In this document: positions 45,049-53,671 of the stretch, piece after piece
How positions within the stretch are numbered: the stretch's first letter is position 1
Layout: each line of letters starts with the position of its first letter
NCBI GenBank assembly: GCA_036645955.1
Contig: JAVXND010000003.1
Coordinates: 57,032-121,031 of the forward strand
Direction of reading: 5' to 3'
DNA: 64,000 nucleotides
Source: Limiplasma sp036645955
GTDB lineage: Bacteria > Bacillota > Clostridia > Christensenellales > Aristaeellaceae
Made by a program: the position numbers and the translations under genes
The notes under the pieces: model-generated
What the model saw: the letters and a program-made list of their open reading frames with translations, nothing else
What the model was told of the DNA's origin: nothing
Databases searched by the model: none

Positions 45049-46815
45049 TCATTCAATACAGCAAATCTTTAACTGGTCAAGCTGCTCCTTTTGCACGGTA
45101 GATGGCGTTTCCATCATGAGGCAGGTACCGTTTTGAATTTTGGGGAACGCAAGCACATCACGCAAGCTTTCTGCACCCGTCAAAATCATCATCAGGCGAT
45201 CAATGCCAAAGGCAAATCCGCCATGCGGCGGCGTACCATATTGGAATGCGCCCAATAAGAAGCCAAATTGCTCCCACGCTTGTTCCTTGCTAAAGCCCAA
45301 GAGCTTAAACATGGCTTCCTGTACATCACTTTGGTGAATACGAATGGAACCGCTGCCCATCTCCAAGCCGTTCATCACCAAATCGTAAGATTTGGCACGC
45401 ACCGCGCCCGGATCGGTTTCCATCAAAGCAAGATCCTCTTCCATGATGTTTGTGAAGGGATGATGCATGGCAAGGAAACGGTTTTCCTCCTCATTCCACT
45501 CAAGCAACGGAAATTCCGTTACCCAAAGAAGGTCATATTTTGTGTTGTCGATCAAATTCAATTGCTTGCCCAGGCGCAAACGCAGCTGACCCATGGCCGT
45601 TAGCGCAATGTATTTTTTATCTGCAATTACAAAGACTGCATCGCCTGCTTTGGCTTCCATGAGATCGAGGAGCTTTTGCATGCTATCTCCCTGCATGGCT
45701 TTTTGGAAGCTGGAGCGCAGGGTACCATCCTCGTTGACAACGGCCCAAGCAAGACCCTTTACGTGGTAGGTTTTCACAAACTCGCCAAGGGCATCCATTT
45801 CCTTGCGGCTTAGGCTACCTGCGCCTTTGGCGCAAATGGCACATATGGTTTGTTTGTTTTCAAGCGCTTCTTCAAACACTTTAAAACCACAGCCACGCAC
45901 GGTTTCACTCACATCTGCAATTTCCATACCAAAACGCGTATCAGGCTTGTCACTGCCGTAGCGCGACATTGCATCGCGCCAAGTAATGCGTTTCAAGGGA
46001 AGCTGTACGTCCACATGCATAAGCTCTTTAAATAGCTTTGCATAGGCACCTTCTACCACGCCTTGAATATCTTCGGGGTCAATAAAGCTCATTTCCATGT
46101 CAAATTGCGTGAACTCAGGCTGCCTATCGGCACGGCCGTCCTCATCGCGGAAGCAACGAGCCACTTGATAATATTTGTCCAAGCCTGCCAGCATCAGCAG
46201 CTGCTTGTAAATCTGCGGGCTTTGCGGCAGTGCATAAAAGGTGCCGGGCTTCACACGTGCCGGAACCAGATAGTCGCGTGCGCCTTCGGGGGTGGATTTG
46301 CTAAGCATGGGCGTTTCCACTTCAATAAAGCCTTGATCGTCCATGTAATTGCGCAGGAGCTTGATCACCTTGTGACGGAACATCAGCATGTTCTGCATGA
46401 CTGGGCGGCGAAGATCCAAATAGCGATATTTCAAGCGCAGATTTTCCTGCTCCTTGGTTTCATCCTCTATATAAATGGGCGGGGTTTTGCTCTGATTGAG
46501 GATGATGGCAGATTCGGCCATCACTTCAATTTCGCCCGTTTTAAGCTTGGCGTTTACTGCATCAGCCGCACGCATGTGTACATTGCCGTGAATTTCCACC
46601 ACATATTCGCCGTGAAGGCTTTCTGCCAGTGCAAGCAGTTCGGGCGAAATGGCTTTTCCATCAAATACAATTTGAACAATTCCCGTGCGGTCTCTGAGCC
46701 ATACAAAAACAATGCCGCCCAAATTGCGCGAACGCTGAACCCAGCCCTTTAATACCACAGATTTCCCTGCCTCGGTAGCGGTTACCTCGCCACACATGTG
46801 CGTGCGGTTATTCAT
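45049..46815 (-). CDS. aspS: Aspartyl-tRNA synthetase
   Basis: A 588-residue class II synthetase of the bacterial type. It has an N-terminal OB-fold anticodon domain (about 1-105), catalytic motif 2 around RCFRDEDGRADRQPEFTQFDME, a GAD insertion domain (about 285-420) and motif 3 GFAFGIDRLMM. ATG 46815 is preferred, as GGAGG lies 9 bases before it; the ATG at 46821 is too close. It lies 68 bases after hisS, the usual hisS-aspS pair. Confidence 0.96.
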   Translation of the reverse strand: MNNRTHMCGEVTATEAGKSVVLKGWVQRSRNLGGIVFVWLRDRTGIVQIVFDGKAISPELLALAESLHGEYVVEIHGNVHMRAADAVNAKLKTGEIEVMAESAIILNQSKTPPIYIEDETKEQENLRLKYRYLDLRRPVMQNMLMFRHKVIKLLRNYMDDQGFIEVETPMLSKSTPEGARDYLVPARVKPGTFYALPQSPQIYKQLLMLAGLDKYYQVARCFRDEDGRADRQPEFTQFDMEMSFIDPEDIQGVVEGAYAKLFKELMHVDVQLPLKRITWRDAMSRYGSDKPDTRFGMEIADVSETVRGCGFKVFEEALENKQTICAICAKGAGSLSRKEMDALGEFVKTYHVKGLAWAVVNEDGTLRSSFQKAMQGDSMQKLLDLMEAKAGDAVFVIADKKYIALTAMGQLRLRLGKQLNLIDNTKYDLLWVTEFPLLEWNEEENRFLAMHHPFTNIMEEDLALMETDPGAVRAKSYDLVMNGLEMGSGSIRIHQSDVQEAMFKLLGFSKEQAWEQFGFLLGAFQYGTPPHGGFAFGIDRLMMILTGAESLRDVLAFPKIQNGTCLMMETPSTVQKEQLDQLKICCIE

Positions 46816-46883
46816 GTGCATATCCTCCTATATTAACCGCTCCGACTTGCGTTGCGGTTGTGCGATTTGGATGTTGGGTACTC

Positions 46884-48164
46884 TTATTGAATGATGATTC
46901 CCTTGAGTGTGGATGCGGCGTTTTCAAGGGGGATTTCCTGTTCTTCTTTGGTGCTCATATCGCGCAATTTTACCACACCCTTGGCAAGCTCATCATCCCC
47001 AATGATGACAATGTACTTTGCGCCAAGCTTATCGGCATATTTAAATTGAGCCTTCAGGCTTCGCCCTTGGTGATCCATATCCGCACGCAAGCCAGCGTCC
47101 CGCAAGCTTTTCAGCAAGGAAAAGGCTTGGATGGAAAGCGCTTTATTCAAGCATGCCACAAACAGCTCAGGCACTTCATCCTCTATTTGAAGCTTGCATT
47201 CATCGGGTTCCAGAGCGTCCAAAAGCATGAGCACACGCTCAACGCCCATGCCAAAGCCAACCGCTGGAATGGCTGGACCGCCTAGCTCCTCCACCAAACC
47301 ATCGTAACGCCCGCCGCCGCATACCGTTAATTCACCTGTGGGCGTGGTGGTAATGATTTCAAACACAGTTTTGGTGTAGTAGTCTAGCCCGCGAACAATT
47401 CTGGGATCAACCGAATAGGAAATGCCGATTTGCTCCAAATAGCGCTTGAGCAATTCAAAATGCTCTTTGCATTCATCGCAAAGGCAGTCCATCATCACAG
47501 GCGCATCGTGAAGCGCTTCTTTGCAGTTGTGATCCTTGCAATCCAAGGTGCGCATGGGGTTTACTTCCATACGTTCCTTACAGGTGGAACAAAGCTGGTC
47601 TTTGCGCTGGTTCAAATACTCTTTAAAGTGCTGCTGATAGGCGGGACGGCAGTTTGGGCAGCCAATAGAGTTGATCCGTACCGAAAGATTTTTTAGCCCA
47701 AAGCTTGATAAAAGGTTCATAACCAATGCAATCAATTCCGCATCCGCTGAAGGCTGAGATGCGCCAAAGCATTCCATGCCGAACTGATGATGCTCCCTCA
47801 AACGGCCTGATTGCGGCGCTTCATAGCGAAAGTGCGGCGCGTTGATGTAATACAATTTCAAAGGCAGCGCTTGCGCATACAGTCCGCTTTCCAAAAAGGC
47901 ACGAACGGTACCCGCTGTGCTTTCCGGTTTTAAACTGATGCTGCGCTCCCCTTTGTCCAAAAACGTATACATTTCCTTGCGAACCACATCGCTGCTTTCA
48001 CCTGCGGAACGTGCAAAAAGCTCCGTATGCTCCACAACAGGTGTGCGAATTTCACGGTATCCCGCTAAGAGCGCTGCTTTTCGCATTTCCCGTTCCACCG
48101 CACGCCAACGAGCGCTTTGAGATGGCAGAACATCCTTCATTCCTTTAAGTACCTTGGTTTGCAT
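46884..48164 (-). CDS. hisS: Histidyl-tRNA synthetase
   Basis: A 426-residue class II synthetase. It starts VLKGMKDVLPSQSARW and has the REIRTPVVEHTELFARS motif, motif 2 with FRYEAPQSGRLREHHQFGMECFG, the signature RGLDYYTKTVFEI and GFGMGVERVLML, and a C-terminal anticodon-binding domain (about 330-426). A Cys-rich insert (CPNCRPAYQQ, CSTCKERM, CDCKDH-like, CLCDECKEH) forms a zinc-binding-like region common in clostridial HisRS. ATG 48164 has TGAGGTG upstream. Confidence 0.96.
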   Translation of the reverse strand: MQTKVLKGMKDVLPSQSARWRAVEREMRKAALLAGYREIRTPVVEHTELFARSAGESSDVVRKEMYTFLDKGERSISLKPESTAGTVRAFLESGLYAQALPLKLYYINAPHFRYEAPQSGRLREHHQFGMECFGASQPSADAELIALVMNLLSSFGLKNLSVRINSIGCPNCRPAYQQHFKEYLNQRKDQLCSTCKERMEVNPMRTLDCKDHNCKEALHDAPVMMDCLCDECKEHFELLKRYLEQIGISYSVDPRIVRGLDYYTKTVFEIITTTPTGELTVCGGGRYDGLVEELGGPAIPAVGFGMGVERVLMLLDALEPDECKLQIEDEVPELFVACLNKALSIQAFSLLKSLRDAGLRADMDHQGRSLKAQFKYADKLGAKYIVIIGDDELAKGVVKLRDMSTKEEQEIPLENAASTLKGIIIQ

Positions 48165-48210
48165 TGCATTCACCTCATTATAAACACTGTGAACAAACAC
48201 AGATGCTTAA

Positions 48211-48240
48211 ATTATACACGTGGAAAATATAGATTGTCAA
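48211..48240 (-). promoter_or_regulatory. Promoter of hisS-aspS
   Basis: On the minus strand TTGACA (48240-48235), an 18-base spacer and TATAAT (48216-48211). The leader to the hisS start is under 50 bases, so there is no room for a T-box riboswitch. Confidence 0.8.
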
Positions 48241-48272
48241 GGATGAGAAAACCTTCAAAAACAGAACTGGCC

Positions 48273-49397
48273 TTAAAAAACAAGCTGTCCAGGCTTATAA
48301 CCGTCAGGTAATTCCTCTTCAGATATAAAAGGAAACTGTTGATCGCGCAAAATCGGCAAAAAAGCCGCATAAGGAATACCTGAAAATTCACAAGCATAAT
48401 TGCTAGCGCCAAACCATCCACCTTCTTTGCCGCGCAAATTGAGATCCCTGGCAAATTTGGTGCGATTGGAGCAATCATGAACCACAAAATCCCAGCTTTC
48501 ATCAGAAGCAACTTGCATCATTTTAAGCGTAAGCTCTCTGCTCCAAATGGGTGATACATAGCCGTGCTTGCAGATGTACATGTTTTCGTTTGCATAATTG
48601 GCAATATTATTCGGATTCAAATGCAGTTCAGCACAATTGATAAAGTCAAGCTTTGTATCCAAAATGGCTTGCTTCTTCTGAAAAAACGTTTTGAAAAATT
48701 CAGGCGTCATCGGTGTTTCAATGCCAACATAGCGAATATATTTTTTGGCTATGCCTATGTTTTGAATCACAATGTCAGAGCAATTGGAGGCACCTACATT
48801 AAAACGAATTTCATCAAGACCCGCCTCACCAAGCGCTTTGAGCGTTTCCTCCGTAGCCAGTATCCCGTTTGTATATAGGTGCTGATGCACCTTTGCTTTA
48901 CAGAATTTTTGTATGACGGAATAATACTTTTCAATTTCCATAAAGGGCTCTAAATAAACATAAGAAATGCCTGTAGGTTTTTTTTGAATGGACAACAGCA
49001 AATCAATATCATCTTCGTAAAATTTTGTTCCGCCGATTTCCCACAGGCCTTCCCCTATGGGCGGAATGTGATCAAGCTCACCATAATCGTAGCAAAACTT
49101 GCAGGCCGCATTGCATTTGTTGGTTTTTCGGATGGCGCTCAAGCCCGTACCAAGCAAGCAGGATCGGCAGCCCTGCGGAAACTTGCCATCATCGCCAACA
49201 TAATAGGTTCTGTTATCCAGCGTTTTTAGGTTTTTAATATTGGACATGAGCTGTTGATTTCGTGCATCAATGGCCGCTTCAATTTGCGCAAAGGTAGCAT
49301 ATACAATTTCCTGCTGATGGGTCATGATTTCCTCGTCTTCAGGCAAGGCTGAAAAGAACTCAAACCAAGTCAGCGCATCTTTTTTGGATATTTTCAT
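48273..49397 (-). CDS. Radical SAM protein of unknown function
   Basis: A 374-residue protein with the radical SAM cluster motif C-x3-C-x2-C in KCNAACKFCYDYGE, a preceding conserved-looking GCRSCLLGTGLSAIRKT, and the barrel (YVYLEPFMEIEKYY, HLYTNGILATEETLKAL). There is no SPASM-type Cys-rich end; single cysteines near residues 269, 290, 315 and 348 could hold another cluster but do not match a known motif. The substrate is unknown. ATG 49397 has AGGAGG upstream. It is a single-gene unit, separated from hisS by that gene's promoter. Confidence 0.82.
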   Translation of the reverse strand: MKISKKDALTWFEFFSALPEDEEIMTHQQEIVYATFAQIEAAIDARNQQLMSNIKNLKTLDNRTYYVGDDGKFPQGCRSCLLGTGLSAIRKTNKCNAACKFCYDYGELDHIPPIGEGLWEIGGTKFYEDDIDLLLSIQKKPTGISYVYLEPFMEIEKYYSVIQKFCKAKVHQHLYTNGILATEETLKALGEAGLDEIRFNVGASNCSDIVIQNIGIAKKYIRYVGIETPMTPEFFKTFFQKKQAILDTKLDFINCAELHLNPNNIANYANENMYICKHGYVSPIWSRELTLKMMQVASDESWDFVVHDCSNRTKFARDLNLRGKEGGWFGASNYACEFSGIPYAAFLPILRDQQFPFISEEELPDGYKPGQLVF

Positions 49398-49590
49398 CGT
49401 GGTTCCTCCTGTCAATATCGAATCTATTTGTAAACTGCATAGGAACAGTCCCGTTTATCAATGAACAACCATTGTTTGAAGCAAATAAATGGTTTTGCCA
49501 AAACAGAACGTTTTCATTATAGGTTATTTTCATCTCATGGGCAAGTGAAACTGATTTTTTGTTGGCCGCTTGGCTGCCGGCTGCTCGGCT

Positions 49591-49655
49591 GCTTGGTTCC
49601 GCTTGGTTCCGCTTGGCTCCGCTCCTGTGGGAGCGTGACATCCCCCAAGAGGGGG
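49591..49655. repeat. Short tandem repeats and hairpins upstream of tRNA-Ser
   Basis: Three head-to-tail 10-base units (GCTTGGTTCC, GCTTGGTTCC, GCTTGGCTCC; 49591-49620) are followed by the hairpins GCTCC-TGTG-GGAGC (49621-49634) and CCCCC-AAGA-GGGGG (49642-49655). Related GCTNGGCTG units precede them from 49565. This is the main content of the 370-base gap between the radical SAM gene and the tRNA; it resembles a dispersed intergenic repeat. Confidence 0.6.
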
Positions 49656-49705
49656 CGGCAATAAAACTTGCAATCCGCACCTCTGCTTGGCTCTTTAAAT
49701 AAACC

Positions 49706-49734
49706 TTGACATGCTTGCATGAGTTGTGTATAAT
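49706..49734 (+). promoter_or_regulatory. Consensus promoter of tRNA-Ser
   Basis: TTGACA (49706-49711), a 17-base spacer and TATAAT (49729-49734), a perfect sigma-A consensus, 36 bases before the tRNA 5' end. Confidence 0.9.
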
Positions 49735-49770
49735 ATCAAACGTTGCATATGCGTGCTTACGCATTAGCAT

Positions 49771-49861
49771 GGAGAGTTGGCTGAGTGGTCTAAGGCGCAC
49801 GACTGGAAATCGTGTGTGGGCTAATACCCCACCTAGGGTTCAAATCCCTAACTCTCCGCCA
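49771..49861 (+). tRNA. tRNA-Ser (anticodon GGA)
   Basis: The acceptor stem GGAGAGT pairs with ACTCTCC (49851-49857), followed by G and an encoded CCA. The anticodon loop CTGGAAA gives GGA, reading UCC/UCU serine codons. A long variable arm (GTGGG...CCCAC type) and a GGTTCAAATCC T-loop confirm a class II tRNA-Ser. Confidence 0.97.
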
Positions 49862-49892
49862 CAACATCACCTCTTAGGTGATAAAAAAGAAA

Positions 49893-49922
49893 TCGTTGGC
49901 TTAATGCCAGCGGTTTTTTTTA
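49893..49922 (+). terminator. Terminator of tRNA-Ser
   Basis: CGTTGGC (49894-49900) pairs with GCCAGCG (49906-49912, one G-U pair), followed by eight T. A smaller hairpin, ATCACCT-CTT-AGGTGAT (49866-49882), lies between it and the tRNA. Confidence 0.85.
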
Positions 49923-50093
49923 TTGCACGGTCGTTGGAATATGCAAAGCATTTTATCAAATCCTACGAATGGATTTTTCGTGTCATTGAAGCGGATTGGT
50001 TAGATCCAGAGATCGAAAAGAAATACGGTGAGCATTCAATCTGCATATATAAAGAAGTGTATCGGTAAACCGATGAACCTGTAGCAGGCAGGA

Positions 50094-50222
50094 GATGGTT
50101 CAAGCACTTCGTATCAGCGAGGATAATTCAGACAACACACCATCCATGGAAATGCTGGATCACCTGCTGTTCTGCTGCGTAGAAAAAGCGTTACCTATGG
50201 AACACTTTCTCAAAAAGCTATG
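50094..50222 (+). pseudogene. Gene fragment with LDHLL motif (copy 1)
   Basis: A 42-codon open frame whose C-terminal half (TPSMEMLDHLLFCCVEKA) resembles the end of the next fragment (LGSLEVLDHLLSNCVK). The DNA is also alike: 50149-50186 matches 50586-50621 in most positions. It has no usable ribosome binding site, because the Shine-Dalgarno abuts the ATG. I read it as the 3' end of a decayed gene related to the one that follows. Between the tRNA terminator and this point only a short open frame to 50068 (ending HSICIYKEVYR) is seen, also likely debris. Confidence 0.4.
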
Positions 50223-50235
50223 AGCACGCTCACAC

Positions 50236-50275
50236 AAGCGCCTGCAACGAACTTACATGTCCGTTGCAGGCGCTT
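50236..50275. terminator. 14-bp perfect hairpin between the two fragments
   Basis: AAGCGCCTGCAACG (50236-50249) pairs with CGTTGCAGGCGCTT (50262-50275), with a 12-base loop. It lies just after the first fragment's stop and may be that gene's old terminator, although the T tract is weak. Confidence 0.5.
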
Positions 50276-50286
50276 ATTGTGATGGA

Positions 50287-50621
50287 ATGACCATCGAAGA
50301 AATTCAAGATGTATTCCATCATTTTGCGTTTTATGGATACTTTGATGAGGAAAACACACCAAAGCCTCTTCAATTCCAAGACATGCATTATGAGGGAGAA
50401 ACCAGCCTAGCTGGGCAACCTGACGGTTCTGCCTCGCTGCATGTCTACTATCGCATACCTGCTTTGATGAAGCAGCCAAAGCTGTTTGTGTTGGTACCCT
50501 ACCGCGCAGAAACAGGTGAGGACGAATTGCTGTGGGACTATGCAATTTACTTCTAAACGAGCAGATGGACACGCTTGGCTCACTTGAAGTGCTAGATCAC
50601 CTGCTGAGCAACTGCGTAAAA
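50287..50621 (+). pseudogene. Hypothetical protein gene, probably frameshifted (copy 2)
   Basis: The open frame from ATG 50287 (an earlier in-frame ATG at 50257 lies inside the hairpin) encodes MTIEEIQDVFHHFAFYGYF through DELLWDYAIYF and stops at 50556. In another frame the sequence continues from about 50550 as LLNEQMDTLGSLEVLDHLLSNCVK, which matches the first fragment. A single-base indel near 50548-50553 would join the two into a protein of about 110 residues. No domain is recognised. If the frameshift is not real, the intact part is still an 89-residue hypothetical. Confidence 0.45.
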
Positions 50622-50771
50622 TGATGCTTTTGCATTCGCTGTGCTATCCTCATTCAAAAATGGAAAAAAATTCACAATCAAGAACCTTTTGCCGTCCATC
50701 TGCGTTATCATAGTGTAAGGAATGTTGCAACAATACCTTTCGTCAATGCAAAAGAATGTGGGGACTGAACG

Positions 50772-51248
50772 ATGGTGGATGAACAAACTTTTGTGAAAGA
50801 GGCGCAGGCAATGGAACGTACCCTGTATCGCGTTTCCCGCGGCTATCTTTCCTCGTGGGAGGATTGCGCGGACGCGGTGCAGGAGGCGTTAACTAAGGCG
50901 TGGGCAAAACGGCAGACTGTCGAGCCCGAGCATTTTAGGGCGTGGCTGACAAGAATTGTGATTAACGAATGCCATAATGTTTATCGACGCGGAAAGCGAA
51001 TAACACTCGTGGCAGATGTAGAGCTTCCGCTACAACCCATGCTGGAAAATAGCCTTGCTTTGCGCGAAAGCCTCTCTGCCTTGCCGGAAAAGCTGCGGAT
51101 TCCTCTGCTTTTGCATTATTTGGAGGGCTTTTCGCTGGAGGATGTGTCCCGAATTCTTCGTCTGCCAATGGGTACGGTGAAATCGAGATTGCACCATGCA
51201 CGAAAAGCAATGAAAAACCAACTGGAACAGGAGGATGATGGACAATGA
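50772..51248 (+). CDS. ECF-type RNA polymerase sigma factor
   Basis: A 158-residue extracytoplasmic-function sigma factor. Region 2 (about 8-70) contains SSWEDCADAVQEALTKAW and FRAWLTRIVINECHNVYRR; region 4 (about 98-150) contains LPEKLRIPLLLHYLEGFS and the helix-turn-helix LEDVSRILRLPMGTVKSRLHHAR. The stop overlaps the start of a membrane protein that should be its anti-sigma factor. I do not see a clear ECF-type autoregulated promoter upstream. Confidence 0.9.
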   Translation: MVDEQTFVKEAQAMERTLYRVSRGYLSSWEDCADAVQEALTKAWAKRQTVEPEHFRAWLTRIVINECHNVYRRGKRITLVADVELPLQPMLENSLALRESLSALPEKLRIPLLLHYLEGFSLEDVSRILRLPMGTVKSRLHHARKAMKNQLEQEDDGQ

Positions 51249-51937
51249 ACGATCCTTTTGAGCCAACCCCGATGGGGTTTCACAACCGTATGGAGCAAAT
51301 CATGGAAGAACTGCAGCACGAAAAAGCACCGACGCGCTCTTATCGCTGGGTGGCGGTGCTGGCAGCCTGCTTGGTGCTGTTAGGCGGTACGGCGCTGGCG
51401 CTGAATCATTTCGGTGTTGTCTATTTTTTAACGCAGCGCGTGTGGATGGGCAACCCCATGGATGAAACAGCCGTGGCGCTCCCCATCAACCAAAGCTGTA
51501 ACAGTACAATGCTTGACGCTTCCCTGCAAGATGCGTACTGGGACGGCGAAACCCTTTCCCTGACCATGAACATTGCGCCAAAGGGTGACTATGCTTTTTA
51601 TACCGAAACGGATCGGGGGCAGGATGGAGAGAACTTTGATCTCATCTGGTGGAAGGGCGAGATTTTGCCCTTTGAGAAATGGAAGAACGGGCGTGAGGGG
51701 CTGATGCTCTCTTTGCCCGAGCTGAAAATCAACGGCGAGCGCGCTAACCAATCTTGGGACTGGGTACAGGATGAGCAAGGCGAAATGATGCTGCTGGAGG
51801 GCAGAGCGACGGATCTGACAAACGGCGCGGATATTTCCATCACGCTGACCTGCACACTGGAAGCAAGCAACACCACTGAAACAGCAACGCTGACATCGCA
51901 TCTGCCGCCTATGAAGAAGGGAGAACCCAAAGAATGA
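51245..51937 (+). CDS. Probable membrane anti-sigma factor
   Basis: A 230-residue protein with a short cytoplasmic N-terminus (about 1-32, HNRMEQIMEELQHEK), one membrane helix (about 34-54, WVAVLAACLVLLGGTALAL) and a secreted beta-rich domain. This is the layout of the anti-sigma factors encoded after ECF sigma genes in Clostridia (DUF4179-like). AGGAGG precedes the ATG, which overlaps the sigma gene stop. The signal sensed by the outer domain is unknown. Confidence 0.75.
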   Translation: MNDPFEPTPMGFHNRMEQIMEELQHEKAPTRSYRWVAVLAACLVLLGGTALALNHFGVVYFLTQRVWMGNPMDETAVALPINQSCNSTMLDASLQDAYWDGETLSLTMNIAPKGDYAFYTETDRGQDGENFDLIWWKGEILPFEKWKNGREGLMLSLPELKINGERANQSWDWVQDEQGEMMLLEGRATDLTNGADISITLTCTLEASNTTETATLTSHLPPMKKGEPKE

Positions 51938-52925
51938 AACGATTGTTAGCATTGCTATTATTCGATTGGCACACGCTGTTCCAGCAGACAGTAGCAAGGA
52001 TGATAGCATATATTCGGTCTGGACACAGTACGGTGATTATGCGGGATTGATGGAACAAAACGGATATATTGTCGGGCAAATCGCAGCATCTACAGGAACC
52101 CAAATCGACGCAGATACGCCGATTCCCCATAATGCACCTGCCAGCATACCACAAATCAAGCTGGAGCGGATTCGTTTTGCCCCTGTTTTGATTCGACAGT
52201 TGCTTTCAAAATATGGTTTATCCCCATCAAACGGTGAATCATGGGTTATGGACATTGGCAGTCGCATCAACCCTGACTTTGAGCTTTATTACCGAGAGGA
52301 AAACGGTTTGTATGGTTCGATTGCTTATGATGAAACATCGCCGGCATTGCCATTGAACGAAAATGATCCCGTTCAGCGCCAAGCAAGCAAACAAGTTCAA
52401 TCCTTTTTGGATGATCTTGGGCTTGAGTATGAATATCCTTTCTTTCGGGTTGTTCCGCTGGAAAAGGGATTGACCGAGGTGGTAGCGCGTTTGTTAGTTG
52501 ACGGCATACCCTGCAACACAACCATCGGATGGACTCAAGCTTCTGATGGAGGAGGAAACGGCGACCCAACGCCCGGTGCGTTTTTCATCGTATCGAAAGA
52601 GGGAAAGTTGACAACAGCTGTGATTCGTAACCCTGTTTCTATCATAGAAAAGAAGAATGATTCATCTCCCCTGATGGACTGGCAGACTGTTTTAAATAGA
52701 AATCAAGAAGAGATCGTTGAATTTTTCCATGACGAGGAGTCCAAGCTTGTTCTCCATGCCGTGGAATTTGTGATGATGGTGGATGCACATCAGAATGCTT
52801 ATCCTGCATGGGCATATTTTTTTACTCGTTTCATGCAAGCCGATGAGTTTCACACGAATCCATATTCCTATGACATGGCGCTTACCTATGATGCCCGAAC
52901 AGGTGAGAGCGTTTGGCATCGTTGA
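51934..52925 (+). pseudogene. Secreted protein of the operon, frameshifted in the signal peptide
   Basis: ATG 51934 overlaps the anti-sigma stop and has GGGAGA upstream. It encodes MKRLLALLLF, the start of a signal peptide, but then leaves frame and stops after 38 codons. The main frame (from a TTG at 51966, with no ribosome binding site) begins LAHAVPADSS, exactly like the end of the signal peptide in the paralog at 56454 (SLAHAETV). A deletion in the hydrophobic core plus a frameshift explains both. The mature part, about 315 residues, ends ALTYDARTGESVWHR and looks distantly related to the two secreted proteins of the convergent operon. Function unknown. Confidence 0.65.
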
Positions 52926-52981
52926 GTGAATATGCATGGCTCTGGTAACCATCGCGCAATGCGCCGCAAACTAGCCATCCC

Positions 52982-53671
52982 TTAGGAAATGGTTCCTGTT
53001 CCATCAATGCCGTTCCTCTGCTGCTTTATCTGGATCAGTATTCCCTGATCCATTTCACACACCGTATCGCATAGTTCGTCAATATCCTGCTTGAAATGAC
53101 TGGCTAGCACAATGGTTTTTCCTTGCGCCTTCAGGGATAGAAGCAGCGCACGCATATCCTGCACACCATTCTTGTCCAAACCATTCATGGGTTCATCTAA
53201 AATCAGCAATGCAGGATCGTCCAGCAATGCTTGCGCGATTCCCAGCCTTTGACGCATTCCGAGAGAATATTTTCCAACGCTTTTTTTGAGGCTTGAATCA
53301 AGCCCTACCTGTTCAATGAGCGCACATACACGTTGCTTCGTTGCCCCTTTACCCAGCTTAGCCAGCCACATCAGGTTGTTCAGCCCAGTTTCGTGGAGCA
53401 GAAATCCAGGGATTTCAATCAACATCCCAGTGTCAGGGGCAAAGTCGCAATCCTTGCCGATGCTCTTGCCAAACACCGTCACCCCTCCGCTTTCGGGGCG
53501 TAGAAAGCCGCAGATGCACTTCATCAGCACGGTTTTTCCGCTGCCGTTGCGTCCGATGATCCCATGAATTTTTCCTTGCTCCAAGGATAAGTTGACATTG
53601 GATAACACCGTATCCTGCCCAAAGCGCTTGGTAAGCGCCCGCACACAAATTGCCTCTTGCCTATTATTCAT
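52982..53671 (-). CDS. ABC transporter ATP-binding protein
   Basis: A 229-residue ATPase. Walker A is GRNGSGKTVLM, the signature is YSLGMRQRLGIAQ, Walker B is ALLILDEPMNGLD, and the switch His is in IVLASHFKQDI. It resembles the exporter ATPases of the CcmA/BcrA type used for lantibiotic immunity or unknown export. ATG 53671 has GGAGGG upstream and overlaps the end of the permease gene. It is the last gene of the two-component/ABC operon. Confidence 0.93.
   Translation of the reverse strand: MNNRQEAICVRALTKRFGQDTVLSNVNLSLEQGKIHGIIGRNGSGKTVLMKCICGFLRPESGGVTVFGKSIGKDCDFAPDTGMLIEIPGFLLHETGLNNLMWLAKLGKGATKQRVCALIEQVGLDSSLKKSVGKYSLGMRQRLGIAQALLDDPALLILDEPMNGLDKNGVQDMRALLLSLKAQGKTIVLASHFKQDIDELCDTVCEMDQGILIQIKQQRNGIDGTGTIS

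Noticed and set aside
46063..46752. 229-codon open frame on the plus strand
   Set aside because: It is antisense to aspS and contains no domain or start signal.
48165..48272. Possible T-box leader before hisS
   Set aside because: The promoter is only about 50 bases before the start codon; there is no room for specifier and antiterminator stems.
49706..50068. 120-codon open frame running through the tRNA
   Set aside because: It contains the tRNA-Ser gene and its terminator, so it cannot be a protein gene as a whole; at most its last 40 codons are gene debris.
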